Shown here: one piece after another, positions 1 to 6,203 of the stretch
How positions within the stretch are numbered: the stretch's first letter is position 1
Layout of the letters: every line of letters starts with the position of its first letter
Assembly: GCA_036524115.1 (NCBI GenBank)
Contig: DATDCY010000172.1
Location: forward strand, 1 to 9,667
DNA: 9,667 nt
Source: a bacterium
Lineage (GTDB): Bacteria; JAUVQV01; DATDCY01
Reading direction: 5' to 3'
The notes under the pieces: model-generated
The model's input: only the letters and a program-made list of their open reading frames with translations
Databases searched by the model: none
What the model was told of the DNA's origin: nothing
Position numbers and translations under genes: made by a program

Positions 1-335
1 CCCGTGGGTCCCGTCGCGAGCCCGCGCATCCGGCGCGCGATCGTCAGCAGGTTGCCCACCCGCCGCCCGAGGACATCCGCCAGCTGGCGCCGCCGGGACT
101 GCGGGGGCGCGAGCCGCACGGGCGCCCGCAGCACGTGGGCGAGGGCTCCGGCCGTGAGCGCTTCCACGCACGCCGGGGAGGGGCAGACCCAGGCGCCGCG
201 GCCGGGCAGCCGTCCCTCGAGGTCGAAGCAGGCGTCGCCCTCCGGGTCGCGCACGATACGGATCATCTCCGCGCGCGGGCGCCGCCGCCGGCAGCCGAGG
301 CACGTGCGCCCGGCATCAAGGTCCCGCCGGCCCAT
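1..335 (-). CDS. ylxR: YlxR (DUF448) RNA-binding protein, probably fused to an L7Ae-like domain; 3' end cut by the window edge
   Basis: Small RNA-binding protein of the nusA-infB operon. The visible 111 residues start [20 protein letters not shown], then [12 protein letters not shown], then [16 protein letters not shown]. This is the YlxR pattern: a CxxC near the N-terminus, an IRIVR strand, the GRGAWVC loop and a second Cys pair. The frame stays open past the usual YlxR length (about 90-100 aa), and the last visible part, [18 protein letters not shown], resembles the first helix of L7Ae/YlxQ proteins (LL-x-LA-R-R-x-G pattern), so a YlxR-YlxQ fusion is likely; the end lies outside the window. 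I chose the ATG at 335 because AAGGGG sits 9 nt upstream and the conserved CxxC follows at once. The start overlaps the end of nusA by 20 nt. The ATG at 316 (in an ATGA overlap with the nusA stop) is in another frame that closes after 17 codons. The YlxR call is firm, the fusion tentative. Confidence 0.88.
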   Translation of the reverse strand, partial: MGRRDLDAGRTCLGCRRRRPRAEMIRIVRDPEGDACFDLEGRLPGRGAWVCPSPACVEALTAGALAHVLRAPVRLAPPQSRRRQLADVLGRRVGNLLTIARRMRGLATGPT

Positions 336-1407
336 CAGGCGCATCCCCTTCCGCGGCCTCGGCCGCCGCCGGGCCGTCGACCTCCGTGCGGCTCTTGATG
401 TCCACCTCCCAGCCGAGGAGCTTGGCCGCGAGCCGGACGTTCTGGCCCTTCTTGCCGATCGCCAGCGAGAGCTGGTCGTCCGGGACGACCGCGAGCAGCG
501 CGTGCCGGCCCTCGTCGACCTCCACGCGATCAACGAGCGCCGGCGCCAGCGCGTTCACGAGAAACGCGCGCACGTCCTCGGCGTACGGGACGATGTCCAC
601 CTTCTCGCCGCGCAGCTCGCGCACCACCGATTGCACGCGCGAGCCCTTGACGCCGACGCAGGCGCCGACCGCGTCGACGTCCTTGGCCGTGGAGAGCACC
701 GCGATCTTGGCCCGCTCGCCCGGGTCGCGCGCGGCGCCGAGGATCTTCACGAGCCCCTGCCGGATCTCGGGGACCTCGAGCGCGAAGAGGCGCACGAGGA
801 ACTCCGGCGCGGTGCGGCTGAGGATCACCTGCGGGCCGCGGATGGTGCGGCGCACCTCGAGCACGAAGGCCCGGATCTGATCGCCGCCGCGGTAGGACTC
901 GCGCGGGATCTGCTCCTTCTTCGGCAGCACCCCCTCGGTCTTGCCGAGGTCGACGAGCAGGTCGCCCTTCTCCTTGTGGTGCACGGTGCCGGTGAGGATG
1001 TCCCCCTCGCGCCCCTTGAAGTCGTGGTGGATGTGGTCGCGCTCGGCCTCCCGCACGCGCTGCACGATCACCTGCTTGGCGGTCTGCGCGGCGACGCGCC
1101 CGAAGTCGGCCAGGTCGGTGAGCGCCTCGACCTTCCCGCCGAGCTGCGCCTCCGGGTCGATGGCCCGCGCCGCCGCGAGCGGGATCTCCGCGAGCACGTC
1201 CTGCGGGCGCTCGACGACCGTCTTCATCACGAGGATCTCCAGGTCGCCGGTGTCCTGGTTGAGGCGGACCCGCAGCTGGCCGTCCTCGCCGAGGCGCTTG
1301 CGCGAGGCCGAGATCAGGGCGGTCTCGAGCGCCTGGACGACCTCGGCGCGGTCGAGGCCGCGCTCGAAGCTGATCTGGTCGATGACGTGCATCAGTTCAC
1401 GGTTCAT
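316..1407 (-). CDS. nusA: Transcription termination/antitermination factor NusA
   Basis: NusA binds RNA polymerase and nascent RNA and controls pausing, termination and antitermination. This copy has 363 residues. Domains: N-terminal polymerase-binding domain about 1-125 ([17 protein letters not shown] start; [21 protein letters not shown] at 101-114), S1 domain about 133-200 (GDILTGTV ... LSRTAP), KH1 with the NusA signature [15 protein letters not shown] (245-259), and KH2 with [16 protein letters not shown] (315-330). It stops soon after KH2 in an Ala/Gly/Pro-rich tail, so the C-terminal acidic repeats of E. coli NusA (495 aa) are absent, as in many non-gamma bacteria. The ATG at 1407 is chosen because it begins the family N-terminus; it lies inside the end of rimP (11-nt overlap), implying translational coupling. 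The frame stays open further upstream into rimP, but that part is arginine-rich shadow sequence. Part of a rimP-nusA-ylxR operon. Confidence 0.97.
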   Translation of the reverse strand: MNRELMHVIDQISFERGLDRAEVVQALETALISASRKRLGEDGQLRVRLNQDTGDLEILVMKTVVERPQDVLAEIPLAAARAIDPEAQLGGKVEALTDLADFGRVAAQTAKQVIVQRVREAERDHIHHDFKGREGDILTGTVHHKEKGDLLVDLGKTEGVLPKKEQIPRESYRGGDQIRAFVLEVRRTIRGPQVILSRTAPEFLVRLFALEVPEIRQGLVKILGAARDPGERAKIAVLSTAKDVDAVGACVGVKGSRVQSVVRELRGEKVDIVPYAEDVRAFLVNALAPALVDRVEVDEGRHALLAVVPDDQLSLAIGKKGQNVRLAAKLLGWEVDIKSRTEVDGPAAAEAAEGDAPDGPAGP

Positions 1408-1936
1408 GCGCCGATCCCCCTGACTCCGCCGCCGGCGAGGGCCTGCGGCCGCGCAGCAGCGCCGCCCAGTCGACCTCCGGCCGTGCGGCGGCGATGTTCG
1501 AGAACTCGATCTCGACGGGCGCGCCCCCGTCGGGCTCGAAGCGCACCAGCCCGCCCTCGACCGCCAGGAGCCGCCCGGTGAGCTGCCGCCGGCCGTCCGC
1601 AAGCGGGGCGAACGTCTTGAGGCTCGCGCGCTCGCCCACGTGGCGGGCGAAGTCCTCGAGGCGCTTCCACGGCCGGTCGATGCCGGGGGAGGAGACCTCG
1701 AGGTTGTAGCGGCCCGGGAGCACCTCCGCGACCTCGAGGGCGGTCTCGATGGCCCCGCTCGCCGCCTGCAGCTCGTCCACGGTCACGCCGCCGCCGGGGC
1801 GGTCCAGCGTGAAGCGCAGGATCGGCGCCTTGCCGGGGCCCGTGAGCGTCACATCGAGCAGCTCGAGCCCGAGCCCGGCGAGGATCGGCGTCGCGATCTT
1901 CGCGGCGGCCTCCTCGGCCTGCTGACGGCGCGACAT
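1397..1936 (-). CDS. rimP: Ribosome maturation factor RimP
   Basis: RimP assists assembly of the 30S ribosomal subunit. The protein has 179 residues, a little over the usual 150-160 because of a C-terminal Pro/Ser/Gly tail. The N-terminal alpha/beta domain includes GLGLELLDVTL (21-31) and the hallmark YNLEVSSPGIDRPWKRL at 77-93. The C-terminal SH3-like domain follows (about 100-150: GRLLAVEGGLVRFE, then VEIEFSNIAAARPEVDW). The ATG at 1936 is supported by GGGAGG 8 nt upstream. First gene of the operon with nusA (11-nt overlap) and ylxR, the common bacterial order. Transcription reaching it must cross the intrinsic terminator at 1955-1986, so expression is probably set by read-through there. 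Another open frame of equal length overlaps it on the same strand but has an Ala/Arg-biased composition and no family features. Confidence 0.97.
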   Translation of the reverse strand: MSRRQQAEEAAAKIATPILAGLGLELLDVTLTGPGKAPILRFTLDRPGGGVTVDELQAASGAIETALEVAEVLPGRYNLEVSSPGIDRPWKRLEDFARHVGERASLKTFAPLADGRRQLTGRLLAVEGGLVRFEPDGGAPVEIEFSNIAAARPEVDWAALLRGRRPSPAAESGGSAHEP

Positions 1937-1952
1937 GGCTCAAGCCTCCCTT

Positions 1953-1985
1953 TCAAAAAAGAAAAATGGGCTTCGGGAAGCCCAT
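1953..1985 (-). other. Possible ten-codon leader ORF across the rimP attenuator
   Basis: An ATG at 1985 opens a ten-codon frame (MGFPKPIFLF, then TGA) that starts in the 5' arm of the terminator hairpin, crosses the loop and U-tract, and stops 16 nt before the rimP ATG. A GAGG lies 7 nt upstream of the ATG. A ribosome here would cover the hairpin. Translation is unproven; a frame this short could easily arise by chance. Confidence 0.25.
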
Positions 1986-1986
1986 T
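1955..1986 (-). terminator. Intrinsic terminator / probable attenuator in the rimP leader
   Basis: Read on the minus strand, a 9-bp perfect stem (AATGGGCTT / AAGCCCATT) closes a CCCG loop and is followed by a T-rich tract (TTTTCTTTTTT). It ends 18 nt before the rimP ATG, which leaves no room for a promoter between it and the gene. Either it ends transcripts from ymdB and the candidate promoter at 2025-2054, or it is a conditional attenuator; rimP-nusA transcription must read through it in both cases. Attenuators upstream of rimP-nusA-infB operons are known or predicted in other proteobacteria; no clear competing antiterminator pairing is visible here. Confidence 0.85.
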
Positions 1987-2024
1987 CCTTCGCCTCGATA
2001 TCGCCGTGTCTGGCTAACCGATGA

Positions 2025-2054
2025 ATGATACCCCGCCCAAGGGGCGGAGCGCAA
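2025..2054 (-). promoter_or_regulatory. Candidate sigma70-type promoter for rimP-nusA-ylxR
   Basis: On the minus strand TTGCGC (2054-2049) and TATCAT (2030-2025) are separated by 18 nt. The start would fall near 2018, giving a leader of about 80 nt that contains the attenuator hairpin. The spacer itself holds a GC-rich dyad (CCGCCC-CTT-GGGCGG, 2033-2047), which could be an operator or part of the ymdB 3' end. The -10 is good and the -35 moderate. Confidence 0.5.
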
Positions 2055-2066
2055 GGGCAATCCGCC

Positions 2067-2098
2067 GGCGCGAGCGCCTCCGGCCGCGCGGCGGCCGG
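2067..2098 (-). other. GC-rich hairpins just after the ymdB stop
   Basis: Directly after the ymdB stop lie a perfect 8-bp dyad (CCGGCCGC-CGC-GCGGCCGG, 2080-2098) and a smaller one (GGCG-CTCG-CGCC, 2067-2078). No T-tract follows, so they are not classical intrinsic terminators; they may mark or protect the 3' end of the rny-ymdB message. At this GC content some dyads are expected by chance. Confidence 0.35.
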
Positions 2099-2102
2099 GC
2101 CT

Positions 2103-2891
2103 TTAGGCGGCCGGGGCGGCGAGGGAGAGGCGCTGGATGCCGAGCGCCAGGCCGCTGCCCGGGGCGACCTCGACGACCGCGCCCTGGAACTGGGCGGCGC
2201 CCCTGGCGGTCTCGAAGCGCTCGGGCAGGCCGGTGAGGAACTTGCGCACGACGATGTCCGGGTCGACCCCGATGACCGACTCGACCGGACCGGTCATGCC
2301 CAGGTCCGAGATGTAGGCGGTGCCGCCGGGAAGCACCCGCTCGTCGGCGGTCTGCACGTGGGTGTGCGTGCCCACGACCGCGCTGACCCGGCCGTCGAGA
2401 AAGCGCCCGAAGGCGATCTTCTCGCTGGTGGCCTCCGCGTGGAAGTCCACGACGCGCACCCGGGCCTCGCCGGCGAGCGCCTCGATCTCGGCGAGCACGC
2501 TCCGGAAGGGGCAGTCGAGGTCGTTCATGAAGACCCGGCCCGAGACGTTCAGCACCGCGACCTTCGTGCCGTCGCGGGCGGTCACGACCACCGAGCCGTA
2601 GCCCGGGGCGCCAGGCGGGTAATTGAGGGGACGCAGGAGGCGGTTCTCCTTCGGGATGTAGCCGAGGACCTCCTTCTTGTCCCAGATGTGGTTGCCCGAG
2701 GTGATCACGTCGACGCCGAGGCGCAGCAGGTCGGCGCCGGTCTCGGGGGTGATCCCGAAGCCGCCGGCCGCGTTCTCGCCGTTGGCCACCGTCAGGTCGA
2801 TCCCGTGCGCCTCCTGCACCTTGCGCAGGTGCGTCGCCAGGGCCTGCCGCCCCGGCTTGCCGACGACGTCCCCGATGAACAGGATCTTCAT
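2103..2891 (-). CDS. ymdB: YmdB-type 2',3'-cyclic-nucleotide phosphodiesterase (TIGR00282 metallophosphoesterase)
   Basis: Calcineurin-like dimetal phosphoesterase of the YmdB family, cytosolic, which in Bacillus subtilis hydrolyses cyclic nucleotides and affects RNase Y-related mRNA levels and the biofilm/motility choice. The 262-residue length is typical. All family metal and catalytic residues are visible: D8 (MKILFIGD), E39/N40 (VANGEN), N67/H68 (TSGNHIWD), H151 (VVDFHAEAT), H176 and H178 (VGTHTHVQT). The C-terminal SDLGMTGP block is also typical. I start at the ATG at 2891, where homology begins (MKILFIGDVVGKPGR), although no clear ribosome binding site precedes it; an in-frame TTG 63 nt upstream would add a low-complexity Ser-rich leader that reaches into the palindrome and is not convincing. 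It follows rny by 157 bp, a widespread pairing. Confidence in the family is very high; the in vivo substrate is inferred. Confidence 0.95.
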   Translation of the reverse strand: MKILFIGDVVGKPGRQALATHLRKVQEAHGIDLTVANGENAAGGFGITPETGADLLRLGVDVITSGNHIWDKKEVLGYIPKENRLLRPLNYPPGAPGYGSVVVTARDGTKVAVLNVSGRVFMNDLDCPFRSVLAEIEALAGEARVRVVDFHAEATSEKIAFGRFLDGRVSAVVGTHTHVQTADERVLPGGTAYISDLGMTGPVESVIGVDPDIVVRKFLTGLPERFETARGAAQFQGAVVEVAPGSGLALGIQRLSLAAPAA

Positions 2892-2924
2892 CGGACGCAG
2901 GACGGTGCCGCTCGAGGAACCGTC

Positions 2925-3051
2925 TGACGAGGCCGAAGAAGGCTGCAGATGCAAGGCGGGCGACGATCCGGCGACTGAGGCGACCTCGTGGTCGCCGCAG
3001 GGAGGCGGGAGGAGCCCAACGCCGCAGATGCGGCCTTATCCGGCCTCGTCA
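2925..3051. repeat. 127-bp imperfect palindrome between rny and ymdB
   Basis: The two ends are perfect 11-bp inverted repeats (TGACGAGGCCG at 2925-2935, its reverse complement at 3041-3051). The exact middle is a 7-bp dyad with a 4-nt loop (GGCGACC-TCGT-GGTCGCC, 2979-2996), so both share one centre near 2988. Between them the arms still match in blocks (AAGGC, GCA, TGC, GGGC); by hand about 40 of 62 positions agree with one 1-nt gap. The right end begins in the rny stop codon. In RNA it could fold as one long interrupted hairpin. A REP/MITE-like element or a 3'-end stabiliser are both possible. Confidence 0.7.
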
Positions 3052-4620
3052 CTTCGCGTAGTCGACCGCGCGCTTCTCGCGGATGACGGTGACGCGGATC
3101 TGCCCCGGGTAGGTGAGCTGCTCCTCGATCTTGCGGGCGATGTCGCGCGCGAGCACGACGGTGTCGCCGTCGCTGACCTGGTTCTCCTGCACCATGATCC
3201 GGATCTCGCGCCCGGCCTGGATCGCGAAGGCCTTCTCGACTCCCCGGAAGGAGTCGGCGATTTCCTCGAGCTTCTCCATCCGCTTGACGTAGGCCTCGAG
3301 GACCTCGCGGCGGGCGCCGGGGCGCGCCGCGGACAGTGCGTCGGCGGCGGCGACGAGCACCGCCTCGACCGTGCGCGGCTCCTCCTCCTCGTGGTGCGAG
3401 GCGATCGCGTTGATCACCTCCTCGCTCTCCTCGTAGCGCCGGGCGACCTCGGCGCCGATGATCGCGTGCGGCCCCTCGGTCTCGTGGTCCAGCGCCTTGC
3501 CGATGTCGTGGAGCAGGCCCGCGCGCCGGGCGAGCTTGACGTTGAGCCCGAGCTCGGCGGCCATGATCCCGCAGAGGTAGGCCACCTCGCGCGAGTGCTT
3601 GAGGATGTTCTGCGCATAGCTCGTGCGGTACTTGAGCCGGCCGATCAGCCGCACGATCTCCTGGTGCGCGTTGTGCACGCCGAGGTCGAACATCGCCTGC
3701 TCCCCGGCCTCGCGGATCGCCTGGTCGGTTTCCTTCTTGACCTTCTCGACGACCTCCTCGATGCGCGCCGGGTGGATGCGCCCGTCCGCGATGAGCCGCT
3801 CGAGCGAGATCTTGGCGATCTGGCGGCGCACGGGGTCGAAGGCGGAGAGGATGACGGCCTCGGGGGTGTCGTCGATGATCAGGTCGACGCCCGTCGCCGC
3901 TTCGAGGGTGCGGATGTTGCGTCCCTCGCGGCCGATGATGCGTCCCTTCATCTCCTCGCTCGGGAGCGGCACGACCGAGACGGTCGACTCCGCGACGTAG
4001 TCGCTCGAGTAGCGCTGGATCGCGGTGCTGATGATCTCCTTGGCCTTCTTGTCGGCGATGAGGCGCGTCTCCTCCTCGGCGCGGCGGATGGTGCGCGCGG
4101 ACTCGGCCTTGACCTCCTCCTGGAGGCTCTCGAGGAGCTGGCGGCGGGCCTGCTCGGCCGTCATGCCGGCAACGCGCTCGAGGCGCACCTTGGCCTCGTC
4201 GACGAGCCGGCCGATCTCCTTTTCCTTCTCGCCGAGGCCCTTCTCGCGCTCGGCGAGGCGCCCGTCGCGCTGGTTGAGATCGGACTCCTTGCGGTCGAGG
4301 AGGCTCACCTTGCGCTCGAGGTTCTCCTCCTTCTGGTCGAGGCGCTTCTCGACCGACGCGAACTCCTGGCGCTTCTCGCGCGTCTCCTTCTCGAAGTCGG
4401 CCTTGGCGCGCAGCAGGTACTCCTTGGCCTCCAGCGCCGCCTCCTTCTCGCGGGTCGCGGCCTTGGCCTCTGCCGCCTCGACGATCGTGCGGGCCTCGCT
4501 CTCGGCGGCGCCGATCTTCTTCTCGGCGACGGACCGGCGCGCGAGCCAGCCGGCGAGCACGCCCGCGGCGAGCGCCGCCAGGGCGATGATCACTGCGATG
4601 GGCATCTGCACGGGTGACAT
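3049..4620 (-). CDS. rny: Ribonuclease Y
   Basis: Membrane-anchored endoribonuclease that starts mRNA decay. The 523-residue length is typical. The order is canonical: N-terminal membrane segment (about 6-27, [20 protein letters not shown]), a long charged coiled coil (about 30-205, rich in Glu/Lys/Arg heptads), KH domain with the loop [10 protein letters not shown] (226-235) followed by [11 protein letters not shown], then an HD domain with [10 protein letters not shown] (342-351), the metal-binding pair H371-D372 in [12 protein letters not shown], and ASHHEEEEP (407-415). The C-terminus [17 protein letters not shown] is the conserved family end. The ATG at 4620 has a full AGGAGG 7 nt upstream and lies 1 nt after the stop of the cyclo-ligase gene, so the two are co-transcribed and probably coupled. 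The stop codon forms one end of the 127-bp palindrome. Highly secure. Confidence 0.98.
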   Translation of the reverse strand: MSPVQMPIAVIIALAALAAGVLAGWLARRSVAEKKIGAAESEARTIVEAAEAKAATREKEAALEAKEYLLRAKADFEKETREKRQEFASVEKRLDQKEENLERKVSLLDRKESDLNQRDGRLAEREKGLGEKEKEIGRLVDEAKVRLERVAGMTAEQARRQLLESLQEEVKAESARTIRRAEEETRLIADKKAKEIISTAIQRYSSDYVAESTVSVVPLPSEEMKGRIIGREGRNIRTLEAATGVDLIIDDTPEAVILSAFDPVRRQIAKISLERLIADGRIHPARIEEVVEKVKKETDQAIREAGEQAMFDLGVHNAHQEIVRLIGRLKYRTSYAQNILKHSREVAYLCGIMAAELGLNVKLARRAGLLHDIGKALDHETEGPHAIIGAEVARRYEESEEVINAIASHHEEEEPRTVEAVLVAAADALSAARPGARREVLEAYVKRMEKLEEIADSFRGVEKAFAIQAGREIRIMVQENQVSDGDTVVLARDIARKIEEQLTYPGQIRVTVIREKRAVDYAK

Positions 4621-4621
4621 G

Positions 4622-5245
4622 TCACCACCTCCTTGTCGGTGAACCGCCGGGTGCGGCGCGGATCACGCGGTCTTCGGTGACCACGAAGTCCATCGGGACG
4701 TCGTGAGGTCCGGTCGGGACGCGCTCGAGGACCTGCGCCTCGAAGGCGAGCCCGACCTTCAGGGTGCCGGGGGCGGCGTCGGCGAAGGCCCGGTCGTAGA
4801 ATCCGAGCCCGTAGCCGAGGCGCCCGCCCGCGGGGTCAAAGGCCAGCCCCGGGACGAGGAACAGGGGGATGGCCGCGGTGGGCAGGAACCGCGCCGTCTC
4901 GCGCGGCGGCTGGGGGATGCCGAAGTGGTTGGGGACCAGCTCGTCGAGGGAGCGCAGCTCCGCGAACGAGAACGGATGCACCTCGCCGTGGAGATGGACC
5001 GGGACGGCGACCCGCCGCCCGGCGGCCAGGAGCGAGGCGATGAGGCCCATGGTCTCGACCTCCTCGCGGAAATTGACGTACGGGCAGACGATCGACGCCG
5101 ACCCGAATCCGGGGAGGGTGCGGCACGCGGCGGCGATGCGGGCGCTGCGCGCGGCGCGGTCGGCCGGCGCGATGCCGCGGCGCGACTCCGTCAGGCGGCG
5201 GCGCAGCGCGCTCTTGTTCTCGGGGGCGACCGGTGGCTGGTCCAT
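4622..5245 (-). CDS. ygfA: 5-formyltetrahydrofolate cyclo-ligase
   Basis: Cytosolic enzyme that turns 5-formyltetrahydrofolate into 5,10-methenyltetrahydrofolate with ATP, returning the storage/inhibitory folate to the one-carbon pool. The 207 residues match the family: basic N-terminal helix [15 protein letters not shown] (11-25), [12 protein letters not shown] (54-65), the ATP/folate-binding signature [23 protein letters not shown] (130-152), and the late motif [15 protein letters not shown] (181-195). The ATG at 5245 gives the usual N-terminal spacing but no good Shine-Dalgarno sequence precedes it. It lies downstream of 6S RNA, as ygfA does in E. coli, where the two are co-transcribed; here about 390 nt separate them. 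The stop codon is 1 nt before rny. Secure in family, start slightly less so. Confidence 0.95.
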   Translation of the reverse strand: MDQPPVAPENKSALRRRLTESRRGIAPADRAARSARIAAACRTLPGFGSASIVCPYVNFREEVETMGLIASLLAAGRRVAVPVHLHGEVHPFSFAELRSLDELVPNHFGIPQPPRETARFLPTAAIPLFLVPGLAFDPAGGRLGYGLGFYDRAFADAAPGTLKVGLAFEAQVLERVPTGPHDVPMDFVVTEDRVIRAAPGGSPTRRW

Positions 5246-5635
5246 GGTGGCGCGGCACGCGGGCCGGGCTGAAGACTTGGGCCGGAATCTGCGCGCAGGC
5301 GTTGCGACGGAGGCCCGGACGCCGGCCGGGACCTCGGGGAAGGGCGGTGGGGCGTCTAGGCGGATGCGATCGCCGGCGAGAGGAGCGGCAGAGCCGCGCC
5401 CGGACGCGCCGGATGACCTGATCCCGCTTTCACCCTGCAGGCCCCCGGCGCCGTGCCCGTTCGCACGGAATGCCCCCCGAAGACCTCATTGCCACCGCTG
5501 CTGCCCATGTGCGAACTCTGCCGCGTTCAGATCCGGTGCCGAAGCTGCCCGAATCCTTGCTGTCCTTGTCCTTTCGTTGAGCGTTTCCGCCTCTATGTCA
5601 ACGGGCCGCGTCCGCGGCCCGGGTCCGTCGAAAAG
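5246..5635. other. Gene-free interval between 6S RNA and the cyclo-ligase gene
   Basis: No protein or tRNA gene is supported in these 390 nt. Visible items are the strong inverted repeat at 5602-5621 and an 8-bp inverted repeat GTTCGCAC/GTGCGAAC (5459-5466 and 5509-5516, 42-nt loop). A 50-codon frame at 5356-5508 (minus) has no ribosome binding site and a low-complexity composition. If 6S RNA and the cyclo-ligase share a transcript, this would be a long leader; no known riboswitch pattern was recognised. Confidence 0.6.
5602..5621 (-). other. Strong GC hairpin downstream of 6S RNA
   Basis: A perfect inverted repeat (CGGGCCGC-GGAC-GCGGCCCG on the minus strand) lies about 15 nt past the end of the 6S closing stem. 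It lacks a following T-run, so it is not a classic terminator, but it could act as a pause, Rho-assisted stop or 3' processing barrier for the 6S precursor. Confidence 0.45.
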
Positions 5636-5834
5636 CCCCCGCGAAGGTGCCGTGTGGGCAAAAATGGTCTCGAACCAAAAGGTCCAAGTGGGAAGGCAGC
5701 AGGGCGCGTAAGGCTTCCCGCACCAGGTACGGGCCTGCTCAGGGCGCCCATCGTTTGCCTCCCCGTGCCATTCTCTGTTGGTTCGACAATTTTGTCGCCC
5801 AATCACGAACACCGCAGGGGCACGGCCTTACGGT
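5636..5834 (-). ncRNA. ssrS: 6S RNA
   Basis: 6S RNA mimics an open promoter and sequesters sigma70-RNA polymerase. The call rests on structure and conserved blocks. The ends pair as a closing stem (ACCGUAAGG-CCGUG with GGCAC-CCUUCGCGG, small bulges). Near the 5' end is the typical CCCUGCGGUGUUCGUGAUUG block. The 3' half carries a short hairpin (CCCGU/GCGGG) followed by GAAGCCUUA, identical to the E. coli block, and then an 8-bp hairpin CUUGGACC-UUUU-GGUUCGAG (5669-5688) matching the E. coli CCUUGAACC/GGUUCAAGG hairpin. Length near 197-199 nt (E. coli 184). It lies between zapA and the cyclo-ligase gene, the same neighbours as in E. coli. The 5' end is set from the promoter and the 3' end from the stem, each to within a few bases. 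Confidence 0.93.
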
Positions 5835-5840
5835 GACCCG

Positions 5841-5870
5841 AGTATAGATTCGGCGAGAGGGAAAAGGCAA
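5841..5870 (-). promoter_or_regulatory. sigma70-type promoter of 6S RNA
   Basis: TTGCCT (5870-5865) and TATACT (5846-5841) on the minus strand, 18 nt apart, place the start at about A5834, exactly where the 6S closing stem begins. It lies 21 nt beyond the zapA stop, so 6S can be made independently of zapA. Confidence 0.8.
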
Positions 5871-5891
5871 GCGCTTCGACAGCGCGCGGCC

Positions 5892-6203
5892 TCAGGCGCC
5901 GGCGGCGGTATCGCGTGGGGGGGCGAGCAGCGCGTCGAGGCGCGAGACGAGCGCCTCGACGCGCGATGCGTCGGCCGCCGCGGGCCCGGCGCACTGATCG
6001 CGCAGCCGGAAGAGCTCGTCGGCGATGTGCAGCGCCGCGAGCACGGCGATCTTGCTCGTGACGACCACCTTCCCCGATGCGGCCACCTCGCGCATGCGCT
6101 GGTCGACGTGGCGGGCCAGTTCCTCGAGGCGCGCGGCGGACTCCGTCGTGCGCAGGGGATACGTCTCCCCGTAGATCCGGACGGTGACGTGCTCGTCGCT
6201 CAC
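5892..6203 (-). CDS. zapA: Cell division protein ZapA
   Basis: ZapA binds FtsZ and bundles protofilaments in the Z ring. The 103 residues show the family layout: a short N-terminal beta unit (HVTVRIYGETYPLRTT, 5-20), then AARLEELARHVDQRMREV (23-40), the conserved helix VVTSKIAVLAALHIADELFRLR (47-68), and a C-terminal coiled-coil stretch (RVEALVSRLDALL). It starts at a GTG (6203) that overlaps the upstream stop in a GTGA arrangement. A small perfect hairpin (ACCAGG-TCT-CCTGGT, 6202-6216) covers the only AGG-type ribosome binding site and part of the start codon, so translation probably depends on ribosomes finishing the upstream gene. Linkage to 6S RNA and the cyclo-ligase gene supports the call. 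Confidence 0.92.
   Translation of the reverse strand: MSDEHVTVRIYGETYPLRTTESAARLEELARHVDQRMREVAASGKVVVTSKIAVLAALHIADELFRLRDQCAGPAAADASRVEALVSRLDALLAPPRDTAAGA

Noticed and set aside
2892-2954. Upstream TTG start that would lengthen ymdB by 21 residues
   Set aside because: The extra part is Ser-rich and unlike the family, which begins at MKILFIGD; it also lies partly in the palindrome.
2677-4617. Very long open frame on the plus strand opposite rny (646 codons), and others such as 4-1581 and 2025-2927
   Set aside because: They are antisense shadows of rny, nusA/rimP and ymdB, produced by GC-rich third positions; composition is Leu/Arg/Ala-biased with no family features.
5408-5419. 12-bp direct repeat GCCGGATGACCT, also at 6556-6567
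   Set aside because: A single 12-mer match is expected by chance in about 10 kb, and neither copy extends further.
5356-5508. 50-codon minus-strand frame in the gap before the cyclo-ligase
   Set aside because: Gly/Ala/Pro-rich low-complexity product, no ribosome binding site, likely by chance at this GC content.
5486-5812. 108-codon minus-strand frame across the 6S region
   Set aside because: It overlaps the 6S RNA almost fully, has no ribosome binding site and no recognisable protein features.
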